Part shown: one piece after another, positions 18,046 to 26,385 of the stretch | Position numbering within the stretch: the first letter of the stretch is position 1 | Layout of the letters: the number at the start of each line of letters is the position of its first letter | From: Kitasatospora indigofera | Lineage (GTDB): Bacteria; Actinomycetota; Actinomycetes; Streptomycetales; Streptomycetaceae | Assembly: GCF_014655955.1 (NCBI RefSeq) | Contig: NZ_BNBO01000001.1 | Coordinates: 31,407 to 95,406, forward strand | DNA: 64,000 bases | Reading direction: 5' to 3' | The notes under the pieces: model-generated | The model's input: the letters and a program-made list of their open reading frames with translations, nothing else | Databases searched by the model: none | What the model was told of the DNA's origin: nothing | Position numbers and translations under genes: made by a program

Positions 18046-19218
18046 ATGCGTTCTGGCCGGCTCGCCCTGGCCGCCGCCGCGCTGCTCATGCTGACCTCCG
18101 CGAGCGTCCCGGCGGGCCCCGCGCCCGACCGGGACGGGACCGGCCGGGACCTCTCCGCCGACGTGGCCGCCCCGCGCGGCGCCGCTCCCCGGCCCGCCAC
18201 CCAACAGCCCCGGCACGAGCCTCCGTTCGGGGCCTTCGTCGGCTCATGGGACAGGTACATCCCGCAGATCGGGCGCTACGCCCAGTGGCTGGGCAACGCC
18301 AACCTCCAGGTCGGCCACACCTACCTGGCCGGCAACAGCTGGGGCGACGTCGAGGGCGAGCCGGTGGTGCTCGGTCTCTGGTCGCAGTGGCGGCAGGCCG
18401 ACCCCGCGCGCACCCTCGTGCTCGGCGTGCCGATGCTGGTGCCGAGCGAGGGCGGCGTCCCGGACGCGGAGGTCGCCCGGCTGCTGGCCCAGGGCGCCCG
18501 GGGGGACTTCGACCAGCACTTCCTCAAGCTGGCCCGCAAGCTGGTCGCGCTGGGCGGCACCGACACCGTGCTGACCCTCGGCTGGGAGATGAACGGCGTC
18601 ACGTACACCCACCGCTGCAAGCCCGACCCGACCGCCTGGAAGGCCTACTGGCGGCGGATCGTCACGGTGATGCGCTCGGTGCCCGGGCAGCGGTTCCGCT
18701 TCGACTTCACCCCCAACCGCGGCCTGGACGCCGTCCCCTGGACCCGCTGCTACCCGGGCGACGACGTGGTCGACATCATCGGCATGGACAGCTACGACCA
18801 GCCCGCCGGGGCCACCTTCGACGACTACGTCTCGGAGCCCTACGGCCTCCAGGACCAGGTCGAGTTCGCGGCCAGGCGCGGGAAGCCGGTCTCCTACCCG
18901 GAATGGGGCCTGTTCCGCAACGGCGACAACCCCGAGTACGTCCGGCGGATGGTGGAGTGGATGCGCACCCACGACACCAGCTACCAGACCGTGACGGACT
19001 ACTGCCCGCACGGGTTCTGGGGGTGCGACCGCAATCCGCGGTCGAGTGCGGTGTTCAAGCAGCTGATGACCGGCTCGAAGGGCGCGCCCGGCCCCTCCTC
19101 CCCGGCCGCACCGGCGCCCGCGTCGCCCGCTCCCGCCTCCCCCGCCCCCGCCGGGCCCGGGCCGGCGGCCACCGCCGGGGCGGCCCCGGCGGCGTCAGCT
19201 CCGGCGACGGGCCGCTAG
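18046..19218 (+). CDS. Secreted GH26-like glycoside hydrolase
   Basis: The 390-residue protein has a Sec signal peptide (LALAAAALLMLTSASVPAGPA), a catalytic domain of about 60-340 and a Pro/Ala/Ser-rich C-terminus. The acid/base Glu is in LTLGWEMNGV and the nucleophile Glu in SYPEWGLF, the pair expected for GH26 (beta-mannanase/endoglycanase clan A). SD GAGGAGAG precedes ATG 18046. It is transcribed toward the exopolysaccharide operon and its last 24 nt overlap the acyltransferase 3' end. A role in trimming or releasing that polymer is inferred from position. Confidence 0.82.
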   Translation: MRSGRLALAAAALLMLTSASVPAGPAPDRDGTGRDLSADVAAPRGAAPRPATQQPRHEPPFGAFVGSWDRYIPQIGRYAQWLGNANLQVGHTYLAGNSWGDVEGEPVVLGLWSQWRQADPARTLVLGVPMLVPSEGGVPDAEVARLLAQGARGDFDQHFLKLARKLVALGGTDTVLTLGWEMNGVTYTHRCKPDPTAWKAYWRRIVTVMRSVPGQRFRFDFTPNRGLDAVPWTRCYPGDDVVDIIGMDSYDQPAGATFDDYVSEPYGLQDQVEFAARRGKPVSYPEWGLFRNGDNPEYVRRMVEWMRTHDTSYQTVTDYCPHGFWGCDRNPRSSAVFKQLMTGSKGAPGPSSPAAPAPASPAPASPAPAGPGPAATAGAAPAASAPATGR

Positions 19219-20370
19219 GGCCTCCTTGACGCGCGGCAGCCGCGCGCGCAGCAGTTCGACGGCGGCCCGCCGGGCCCGGGCCGCGAGCAGCAGCACCGCC
19301 ACCGCCGGGGCGAGCCGGCCGGGGCCCAGCAGCAGCCGCTGGTTGGCCAGCGCGTCCGGGCGCCAGCGCTGCTTGTACGGCTCCTGGCCGCGCAGCAGGC
19401 TCAGCACCGGGATCCCGGCCTCCACCACCTCGTCCAGGGCCGCCCCGAACAACAGTCCGGCGATGTCCAGCCGCTCGCGCAGCGCCGGGTGCGCGCCGTA
19501 GAGGTAGAGACCGCCGAAGGCCGGTGAGAGCAGCAGCAGGTTCACCGCGACCAGCTCGCCGTCCAGCCAGTACTGGTGCACGGCGGCGCGGCCGGCCGCG
19601 ACCAGGCCGGTGGTGGACTCGGTCAGGTGCCGGGCGAAGCGCTCGGAGCGGTGCTCCGGGGTGACGCCGCGCTGCTGCCACTGCAGGAAGTGCAGCCGCA
19701 GCAGCCCGGCGACGGCCTCCGGCACCTCCTCGGCCGGGGTGGACCGGAACTCCACGCCCGACTCGGCGATCCGGCGCAGCTTCACCCGGCTGCGCTGGGC
19801 GGTCCGGCCCGGCAGCCGCTTGAGCAGCTCCTCCATCGGGACGGCCGGCAGGTACTGGCAGAGCGAGTCGGGCAGCCGGTGCCGGACGCCCCGCCAGTGC
19901 TCGAAGAGCTGCTGGGCGGCCGCGTCCGGATGCACCTCGCGCAGTTCCAGGCTGTGCCAGGGCCGGCTGAGCGGCAGCGCGGCGGCCAGCTCGGCGGCGG
20001 CCCGCGCCGCGCAGTCGTCGTCCAGCAGGACGTCGGTGAAGTCGATCAGCGCGCCGCCCAGGCCGGTCAGCCCGCCGGACAGCCGCCCCAGCAGGCTGGC
20101 CCGCCGCCGGAAGGCGCCCGCGCCGACCAGCAGGCCGTCCCGGCGGACCAGGACCACCACCAGGGCCCCCGGCCGGCCGTAGCTCCGCCACCAGGAAGCC
20201 TGCCAGGCGGCGCTCTGGAAGGAGGTGGCGGCGCGGCAGCGGGCGGCCAGGTCGTCCCACTCGGCGGCGAGGGCGGCGAGGGCCTCGTCGTCCCGGCGGA
20301 CCTCACTGGTCCAGCGCGGCCCGGCGGCCTGCGCCGGGAGGCCGGCCGCCGACGCCAGGTCGGCGGTCAC
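19195..20370 (-). CDS. FemAB/BioF2-like GNAT acyltransferase of EPS locus
   Basis: The 391-residue protein resembles CelD/BcsL-type double-GNAT proteins: an N-terminal region (SFQSAAWQASWWRSYG ... LVGAGAFRRR) and a C-terminal acyltransferase half (LHFLQWQQRGVT ... YWLDGELVAVNLLLL ... RGQEPYKQRW). Such proteins modify exopolysaccharide sugars or transfer aminoacyl groups. The GTG at 20370 overlaps the Wzz-like stop (GTGA). It is the last gene of the operon. Confidence 0.8.
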   Translation of the reverse strand: MTADLASAAGLPAQAAGPRWTSEVRRDDEALAALAAEWDDLAARCRAATSFQSAAWQASWWRSYGRPGALVVVLVRRDGLLVGAGAFRRRASLLGRLSGGLTGLGGALIDFTDVLLDDDCAARAAAELAAALPLSRPWHSLELREVHPDAAAQQLFEHWRGVRHRLPDSLCQYLPAVPMEELLKRLPGRTAQRSRVKLRRIAESGVEFRSTPAEEVPEAVAGLLRLHFLQWQQRGVTPEHRSERFARHLTESTTGLVAAGRAAVHQYWLDGELVAVNLLLLSPAFGGLYLYGAHPALRERLDIAGLLFGAALDEVVEAGIPVLSLLRGQEPYKQRWRPDALANQRLLLGPGRLAPAVAVLLLAARARRAAVELLRARLPRVKEALAARRRS

Positions 20371-21053
20371 CGGGTGCTCGCGGTCGGCTCGGCGGCCTCC
20401 CTGGCGGTGGCCGGGGCGGGCACCGGAGCGGCGGGTGCGGCCTGCGCGGCAGGGGTGACGGACGCGGCCTGGTCGCCGGGGGCGGTGGCCGGGTCGTCGC
20501 CGCGCCGGCGGGTCATCATCACCAGGGCGCCGGTCAGCAGCCCGGCCGCGCCGCCCACCGCGACGTCCAGCTGGGCGGACGGGGAGGTCGGCCGTTCGGG
20601 CGCGGCGGCCGCCGCCAGCGGGACGAGCTTGACCCCGGTCTCCGGCGTGCTCGGGTTGGCGAAGGCCACCAGCGCCTTCGCCACCGCGTCGGCGGCCCGC
20701 GCGGCCTCCTTCGGCGCCGGCCCGGTGCCGGTGATCTCGATCACCGGCGCGTCCGGGGAGGTGGTGCCGTGCACCAGCTCCGACAGCTCCGAGGTGGTGT
20801 GCCCGCTGGCCGCCGCGGCCGGCGCGAGCACCTGCGGCTGGCCGGCCAGCCGGCCGTACGCCTGGGCGAAGTTGACGGCGTTCGCGCCCTCCCCCGCGGT
20901 CTGCGGCACCACCACCACGTAGGCGTTGGCGGCGTAGACGGGGTGCGCGACGGTCGCGTAGCCGGCGCCGGCCGCGGCGCCGAGCGGCACCGCGAGGGCC
21001 ACCGGCCACCAGCGGCGGGCCAGTTGGCGAGCGCTCTGACGCAGTTCGGACAT
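20367..21053 (-). CDS. Wzz/YveK-like chain-length protein without kinase domain
   Basis: A 228-residue protein with two transmembrane helices (about 17-35 and 163-180) flanking an extracytoplasmic domain, and an Ala/Pro-rich C-terminus with no Walker motifs. It fits the Wzz/CapA side of polysaccharide co-polymerases that set polymer length. No separate BY-kinase is seen in the locus. ATG 21053; the 90-nt gap upstream is G-rich and repetitive. Confidence 0.8.
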   Translation of the reverse strand: MSELRQSARQLARRWWPVALAVPLGAAAGAGYATVAHPVYAANAYVVVVPQTAGEGANAVNFAQAYGRLAGQPQVLAPAAAASGHTTSELSELVHGTTSPDAPVIEITGTGPAPKEAARAADAVAKALVAFANPSTPETGVKLVPLAAAAAPERPTSPSAQLDVAVGGAAGLLTGALVMMTRRRGDDPATAPGDQAASVTPAAQAAPAAPVPAPATAREAAEPTASTR

Positions 21054-21143
21054 GAGGGGGCTCCGTGGGATCGGCCGGCCCGGGGCGGACCGGAGTGACG
21101 GGATCGGGATCGGGGCTGGACTGGGGCTGGGCTGGGATCGGGC

Positions 21144-22292
21144 TCAGGCGCCGGGTGCGGCGCCGGTGGGTGCGGACGCGGGGCGCGGCACCAGTCGGTC
21201 GTAGAGGGCGCCCAGCTCCGCGGCGGCCCGGGCGACGTCGTAGCGGGCCACCGCCGGCGCCGGGACGGGCGAACGGACGGCCGCGGCCCGCAGGTCGTAC
21301 AGCTCACGCAGGGCCGAGGCGTAGGCGGCCGGGTCGGAGGGGATCCGGCGGGCCCCGGGGGCCGCCGCCGGGGGCAGCTCGTCCAGGGCCGGGCAGGCGC
21401 TGTGCCGGACGGGGAGGCCGGCCGCCAGCCCCTCCAGCACGCCGAGGCCGAAGGTCTCCTCGGTCGAGGGGGCGGCCAGCACGTCCACGGCGGCCAGCAG
21501 CTCGGGCACGTCGTCGCGCTCGCCGGTGAACAGCACCCGGGCGCGCACCCCCAGCCGCTCGGCCCGGCGCTCCAGCGCCGCCCGCTCGGGGCCCGCACCG
21601 ACCAGCACCAGCCGGGGCCCCTCCAGCTCGCGCAGCGCGTCCAGCAGGACGTCGAAGCGCTTGCCGGGCACCAGCCGGCCCACCGCGCCGATCACCCAGC
21701 TGCCCTGCGACAGCCCGAGGCCGTCCCGGACCCGGCGGCGGATCGCGGCGCGCTCCCCGGCCGGCCAGGCGTACCGGGCGGCGTCGATGCCGTTGGGGAT
21801 CAGCTCCACCCGGGCCGGCGGCACGCCCCAGGCGTGCAGCGTCCCCTCCACCTGCCGGGAGACCGCGACCGTGGTGCGGCCCAGCCGCTCGGCGGCCAGG
21901 TAGAGGCCCTTGACGCCCGGGGTGACCGGGCGGCCCTCGATCACCCCGGGGTGCAGCGAGTGCTCGGTGGCGACCACCGCGCGCACCCCGGCCAGCCGGG
22001 CGGCCAGCCGCCCGTACAGCCCGGCCCGGTAGAGGTGGGTGTGCACCAGGTCGTAGCGGCCGGCCCGGATCAGCCGGACCAGCCGGGGCAGCGCCCCGAC
22101 GTCCCGGTTGCCGCGCATCGCCAGGTCGTGGACGGGGACGCCGTCCGCCCGCAGCGCGCCGGCCACCGCGCCGGGGTTGGTCAGGGTGAGCACCTCGCAG
22201 TGCTGGTGGGCGGGCAGGTTCCGGACGGTCAGCAGCAGTTGCCGCTCCGCGCCGCCGGAGGCCAGGCCGGTGACGATGTGCAGCACCCTCAT
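21144..22292 (-). CDS. Glycosyltransferase family 4 protein
   Basis: The 382-residue GT-B enzyme has the N-terminal GGAERQLL motif, HTHLYRAGLYGR, the donor-half IGAVGRLVPGKRFDVLLDAL and the EX7E-like region APSTEETFGLGVLEGLAAG. It would add a sugar to the lipid-linked repeat unit on the cytoplasmic face. The ATG overlaps the deacetylase stop (ATGA). Sugar specificity is unknown. Confidence 0.9.
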   Translation of the reverse strand: MRVLHIVTGLASGGAERQLLLTVRNLPAHQHCEVLTLTNPGAVAGALRADGVPVHDLAMRGNRDVGALPRLVRLIRAGRYDLVHTHLYRAGLYGRLAARLAGVRAVVATEHSLHPGVIEGRPVTPGVKGLYLAAERLGRTTVAVSRQVEGTLHAWGVPPARVELIPNGIDAARYAWPAGERAAIRRRVRDGLGLSQGSWVIGAVGRLVPGKRFDVLLDALRELEGPRLVLVGAGPERAALERRAERLGVRARVLFTGERDDVPELLAAVDVLAAPSTEETFGLGVLEGLAAGLPVRHSACPALDELPPAAAPGARRIPSDPAAYASALRELYDLRAAAVRSPVPAPAVARYDVARAAAELGALYDRLVPRPASAPTGAAPGA

Positions 22293-23206
22293 CGCCCGGA
22301 CCTCCCGCGCCGTTCGGCCAGCCGGCCGCGGCGCAGCCCGGTGACGGTGTCGCGCAGCCGGTGCCGGCCCCGCTTGGCGCGCAGCCGCCAGCCGCCGTCG
22401 CGGTCGCCGACGTAGCAGCGCGGAAGTGCGAAGCGGCCGGTCAGCGGGGAGTGCGCGATCGCGCAGGCGTAGTCGTAGCCGGCGTCGCGGACGGCGAGGG
22501 TGGCGGCCAGGTCCACCGCCCCGTACGGGTAGCAGAAGCCGGTGACCGGGCCGCCGACCATCTCCTCCAGCGCCCGGCGGCTCTCCCTGGTCTGGATCGC
22601 GAGCTGGTCGGCGGGCAGTCCGGGCAGCGCCCGGTGGCCCAGCCCGTGCGAGCCGATCTCCCAGCCGGCGGCGGCCAGCCCGGCCACCTGGTCGACCGTC
22701 AGCAACTGCTTGCGCGGACCGTCGGAGTCCCAGTCGTTGACCCGGCCGAGCAGGTCGGGCACCACGTACGCGGTGGCGGTGAAGCCGTACTGCTGGAGGA
22801 CCGGGACGGCGTACCGGGCGAAGTCGGCGTAGCCGTCGTCGAAGGTCAGCCCGACCAGCCGCTCGGCCCGGCCCTCGGCCTGGGCCCGCATCAGCTCACG
22901 GGTGGAGACGCCCCGGCGGCCGGTGCGGTGCAGCCAGTTCATCTGTTCGGCGAACCGGCCCGGGCTGACCGTCAGCAGGTACGGGTCGTCCTTCTCGACG
23001 GCCACCGAGTGGTACATCAGGATCCACGGCGCCCAGGGCGAACCCGGCCGGGCCGCGGGCAGCGGCCGCCGCGGGTAGGGCAGCCGGCCGGCCCGGGCCG
23101 CCGGGGCCCGCCGGCCGGCGCCGTCCGGCACGGTTTGCGGCGGGCCGGCAGGGCGACGGCGCGGATCGGACAGGACCGGGCGGACCGGGCCCCGTTCAGC
23201 GTCCAT
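22289..23206 (-). CDS. Polysaccharide deacetylase (CE4)
   Basis: A 305-residue protein with NodB-type motifs: TFDDGYADF (catalytic Asp and metal Asp), the metal-binding SHGLGH and FCYPYG. The N-terminal 60 residues are Arg/Pro-rich with no clear signal peptide, so it may act inside the cell or via an atypical route. ATG 23206 overlaps the flippase 3' end by 11 nt; GAAGGGAAG lies upstream. Deacetylation of an N-acetylated sugar in this polymer is likely. Confidence 0.87.
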   Translation of the reverse strand: MDAERGPVRPVLSDPRRRPAGPPQTVPDGAGRRAPAARAGRLPYPRRPLPAARPGSPWAPWILMYHSVAVEKDDPYLLTVSPGRFAEQMNWLHRTGRRGVSTRELMRAQAEGRAERLVGLTFDDGYADFARYAVPVLQQYGFTATAYVVPDLLGRVNDWDSDGPRKQLLTVDQVAGLAAAGWEIGSHGLGHRALPGLPADQLAIQTRESRRALEEMVGGPVTGFCYPYGAVDLAATLAVRDAGYDYACAIAHSPLTGRFALPRCYVGDRDGGWRLRAKRGRHRLRDTVTGLRRGRLAERRGRSGR

Positions 23207-24977
23207 GGGGCAGCTTCCCTTCATCGGCGATGGATGGCGGGCACAGGGCCCGGACGGCGGCGAGCACCGGGCCCCGGACTTCGGCGGCGCCGAATCCCGT
23301 CCCGAGCGCGGCGAAGACCAGGGCCACGGTCGCCCCGCCGAGCAGGGTCGACAGCAGCGGGTCGCCGGGCAGGCCGGCGACCAGGGCACCGGCCGCGGCC
23401 GCGCCGACGGCGGCCGCCAGCAGCCGGGCCTGGCCGGCCAGCACCCGGCCCGTCCGGACGGCGATGCCGCGCAGCAGCAGCCCGCGCAGCAGCAGGGCGG
23501 CGGTGGCGGTGATGCCCGCGGCGTTGCCGGCCGCCAGGCCGAGCGCGCCGTAGCCGGGGGTGGCCAGCAGGCCGACGACGACGGTGACGCCCAGGCCGAG
23601 CAGCATCGCGGCGGCCGGGTACCAGTCGAGCAGCCGGCGGCCGCCGTCGTCCGGCCGCCGGTCGCCGGCCCGGCGGACCACCGGGCGGACCGAGAAGTAC
23701 GGCCGGACCATCACCCCGATCAGGGCCTGCGCGGGCAGGCCGAAGCTGTACACCCGGATGACGGCGGCGGTCGCCGCGGTGTCCTGCGGCCCGAACGCGC
23801 CGCGCTGGAAGAGCAGCGCGACCACGGAGGGCGCGCAGGCCATCAGGAAGGCGGTGCCGGCCAGGACGACGGCGGTGGCCTGGCCGAGGTCCTTCTCCAC
23901 CCGGTCCCTGGCGGTGACCAGGTCACCGGCGGCCAATGCCCTGGCCACCAGCGGGAAGGTCACCGTGCAGATCAGGATGGCCGCGGTCATCGCCAGCTGG
24001 GAGACCTTGGCCGCGTAGTTGAGGTGCGAGATGGTGCCGGGCGGCAGGCCCGAGCCGAGGTAGCGCTCGACGAAGACCTGCGCCTGCCGGGTCAGGGTGA
24101 AGACCGCGACCGGGAGTATCGCCAGCGGGATCAGGACCAGGCCGCCGGCCTGCGGCCCCCGGCCTCGGCGGGCTCCCGGCGGCGGCCCGGCCGCGCGGCC
24201 CGCCGCCGGGCCGCGCAGCCGCCGGACGAACGGGCCCACCAGCAGCGCGGCCATCAGCAGGCTGCCGACCGCCACGCCGATCGCCGCCGAACGGACCCCC
24301 CAGATCGCGTTGCAGGTCAGCAGCACGGCCAGGATGCCCAGGTTGTAGGCCACGTAGATGCCGGCCGGGGCGGTGAAGTTGTGGTGCGCGCGCAGCGCCG
24401 AGCCCAGGTAGCCGGCCAGGCCGAAGGGCAGGATGGTGAGCGCGGTGATCCGGGTGCAGGTGACGGCGAGGCCCGGGTCGGGCAGGCCGGGGGCGAGCAG
24501 CTGCACCAGCTGCGGCGCGCCGAGGGCCGCGCCGAGCGACAGCGCGCACAGCGCGGCCAGCAGCCAGGGCAGCGTGGCCCGGACCAACTGGCGGACCGGG
24601 TCCGGCGATTCGGGGTTCTCCTCGCGGAGCACCAGGGCCAGGCTGAAGGCGGGCACCATCAGGAAGGCCATCGCGTCCTCGATCAGCAGCGGCGCCGCCG
24701 TCTCGGGCACCGTCCAGGCCACCAGGAAGGCGTCGGTGCCCTGGTTGGCGCCGAAGAAGCGGGCCAGCAGGAGGTCGCGGAGCAGGCCGAGCGCCGACCC
24801 GGCGGCGCTCAGCAGGGCGGTGACGCCGAAGGCCTTGACCAGGAAGCCGCGCCGGTCCGGTGGTCCCGCCGGCCCGGACGGCGGCGCGGGGGCCTCGGCG
24901 GGTGCGGGCCGGGGCCCGGCGGCGCGGGCCGGCGGCAGCGGCGCGGCCACCGTGGGGGCGGACGGGTCGCCGTTCAC
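23196..24977 (-). CDS. MurJ-like polysaccharide lipid flippase
   Basis: The 593-residue MOP-superfamily protein has about 14 transmembrane helices, a Pro-rich N-terminal tail and the MurJ-like opening SALGLLRDLLLARFFGANQGTDAFLVAW. In this locus it probably acts as the Wzx flippase for the undecaprenyl-linked repeat unit rather than as the housekeeping lipid II flippase. GTG 24977 overlaps the preceding stop (GTGA). Confidence 0.87.
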   Translation of the reverse strand: MNGDPSAPTVAAPLPPARAAGPRPAPAEAPAPPSGPAGPPDRRGFLVKAFGVTALLSAAGSALGLLRDLLLARFFGANQGTDAFLVAWTVPETAAPLLIEDAMAFLMVPAFSLALVLREENPESPDPVRQLVRATLPWLLAALCALSLGAALGAPQLVQLLAPGLPDPGLAVTCTRITALTILPFGLAGYLGSALRAHHNFTAPAGIYVAYNLGILAVLLTCNAIWGVRSAAIGVAVGSLLMAALLVGPFVRRLRGPAAGRAAGPPPGARRGRGPQAGGLVLIPLAILPVAVFTLTRQAQVFVERYLGSGLPPGTISHLNYAAKVSQLAMTAAILICTVTFPLVARALAAGDLVTARDRVEKDLGQATAVVLAGTAFLMACAPSVVALLFQRGAFGPQDTAATAAVIRVYSFGLPAQALIGVMVRPYFSVRPVVRRAGDRRPDDGGRRLLDWYPAAAMLLGLGVTVVVGLLATPGYGALGLAAGNAAGITATAALLLRGLLLRGIAVRTGRVLAGQARLLAAAVGAAAAGALVAGLPGDPLLSTLLGGATVALVFAALGTGFGAAEVRGPVLAAVRALCPPSIADEGKLPHGR

Positions 24978-26380
24978 GGGGCCGGCACCTCGGCGCGGCC
25001 GGCGGCCGGGGCGGGCCGGGCGTACGGCACCGGAAGGGCGGGCGCGGGCCGGGCCCCGGCAGCCGACCCGGCACCGGCCGGCAGCGCCGTCCGCGCGGCG
25101 AGGCCGAGCACGATCGAGGTCAGCACCGTGGTGGTGCCGCCGATGTCCGCGTAGAGGAAGTCCACCAGCACCCAGGTGAGCAGTGCGAGGGCCGCCGTCC
25201 CGGTGCCCCGGGCCCGGCGCAGGCAGCCGGCCAGCAGGCCGAGGAAGAGCGCGGCGTAGGCCAGGATCCCGAGCAGCCCCTGCTCGCTGAGCACCAGGAA
25301 GTACATGTTGTGCGGGGAGAGCAGCGGCTCGCGGGTGAACCCGATGCTGGCGTCCTCCGCGTCGCTGCCCGAGGAGAGCCGCAACGGGGCGCGACTGTCG
25401 CGCAGTTGCTGGAAGGCCTTGGGGCCGGCGCCGGTCACCGGGTGGTCCTGCCAGATCCGCTCGGCGGTGCCCCAGAGGTCGTAGCGGTCGCTGACCGACT
25501 GGTCGGGCGCCGCCGAGACCGAGCCGATGCTGGTCAGCCGGGCCGTGACGCCGGAGGCACCGACCCCGAAGCCGCCCGCCAGCACCACCGCGGCGGCCAG
25601 CGCCAGCACGGCGTTCCGCAGGGCCAGCCGGGCGTCGCAGCGCAGCAGCAGCACGGCGGCGGCGATGCCGGTGGCGATCCAGCTGCCCCGGCTGAACGAC
25701 ACGGCGAGCGGGAACACCAGGAACGCCGCGGCCGCGAACATCGCCCGGCGCAGCCGGGCGTCGCCGCCCGGGCCGCGCTCGGCCATCGCCAGCGCCAGCG
25801 CGGCGAGCAGGCCGTAACCGACCACGCTGGACATCGCCATGATGTCCAGCGCGCCGAAGGTGCCGACCGCCCGGATCGGCTGCCCGGTGTACGAGGCGCC
25901 GGTGCGGGTCAGGTACTGGTGGGCGCCGACCACGCCCTGGACCAGCGCGGCGAGCACGAAGGACCCGAGGATCAGCCGCTGGTCGGTGCGGTCGCGCAGG
26001 GCGCAGAGCACGGCGACGGGGACGAGTACGAAGACCTGGGTGAGCCGGACGAAGCCGGTGGCACTGGCGGCCGGGTCGATCGAGCCGACGGTGGCGACGG
26101 CCGCGGCCAGCACCACGGCGCCGAACAGGGCGCAGGCCGTCCGGCCGATCCGGGGGGTGCGGCCGCGCAGCAGGTCGAGCCCGAGCAGGGCGACCAGGGC
26201 CAGCGAGGCGAGGTCGGCCGGGGTGACGTGGACGGCCGCGGTGACGTCCTTCTCCCCGGTCGGCACGCAGACCAGCAGGACGGTGGCGGCGGCCAGCAGG
26301 CTCGGCCGGGCCGACAGCGCGGCGCCCGCCCGGCGTAAGGCCGCGGCCGGTCCGGGGGCGGCGGGAAAGGTCAGAGCCAC
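24974..26380 (-). CDS. O-antigen ligase/polymerase family membrane protein
   Basis: A 468-residue protein with about 11 transmembrane helices and the Wzy/WaaL signature SPHNMYFLVLSEQGLLGILAYAALF near residue 390, preceded by a large extracytoplasmic loop with DRYDLWGTAERIWQDHPVTGAGPKAF. It is the probable Wzy polymerase of the locus. The start is GTG 26380 with GGAAG 10 nt upstream. It lies 5 nt after the sugar transferase stop. Confidence 0.85.
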   Translation of the reverse strand: MALTFPAAPGPAAALRRAGAALSARPSLLAAATVLLVCVPTGEKDVTAAVHVTPADLASLALVALLGLDLLRGRTPRIGRTACALFGAVVLAAAVATVGSIDPAASATGFVRLTQVFVLVPVAVLCALRDRTDQRLILGSFVLAALVQGVVGAHQYLTRTGASYTGQPIRAVGTFGALDIMAMSSVVGYGLLAALALAMAERGPGGDARLRRAMFAAAAFLVFPLAVSFSRGSWIATGIAAAVLLLRCDARLALRNAVLALAAAVVLAGGFGVGASGVTARLTSIGSVSAAPDQSVSDRYDLWGTAERIWQDHPVTGAGPKAFQQLRDSRAPLRLSSGSDAEDASIGFTREPLLSPHNMYFLVLSEQGLLGILAYAALFLGLLAGCLRRARGTGTAALALLTWVLVDFLYADIGGTTTVLTSIVLGLAARTALPAGAGSAAGARPAPALPVPYARPAPAAGRAEVPAP

Positions 26381-26385
26381 GGTGG

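Noticed and set aside
21060..21143. GGGATCGGGGCTGG repeats between Wzz-like and GT4 genes
   Set aside because: Too short and degenerate to separate from general G-richness; not listed as a repeat feature.
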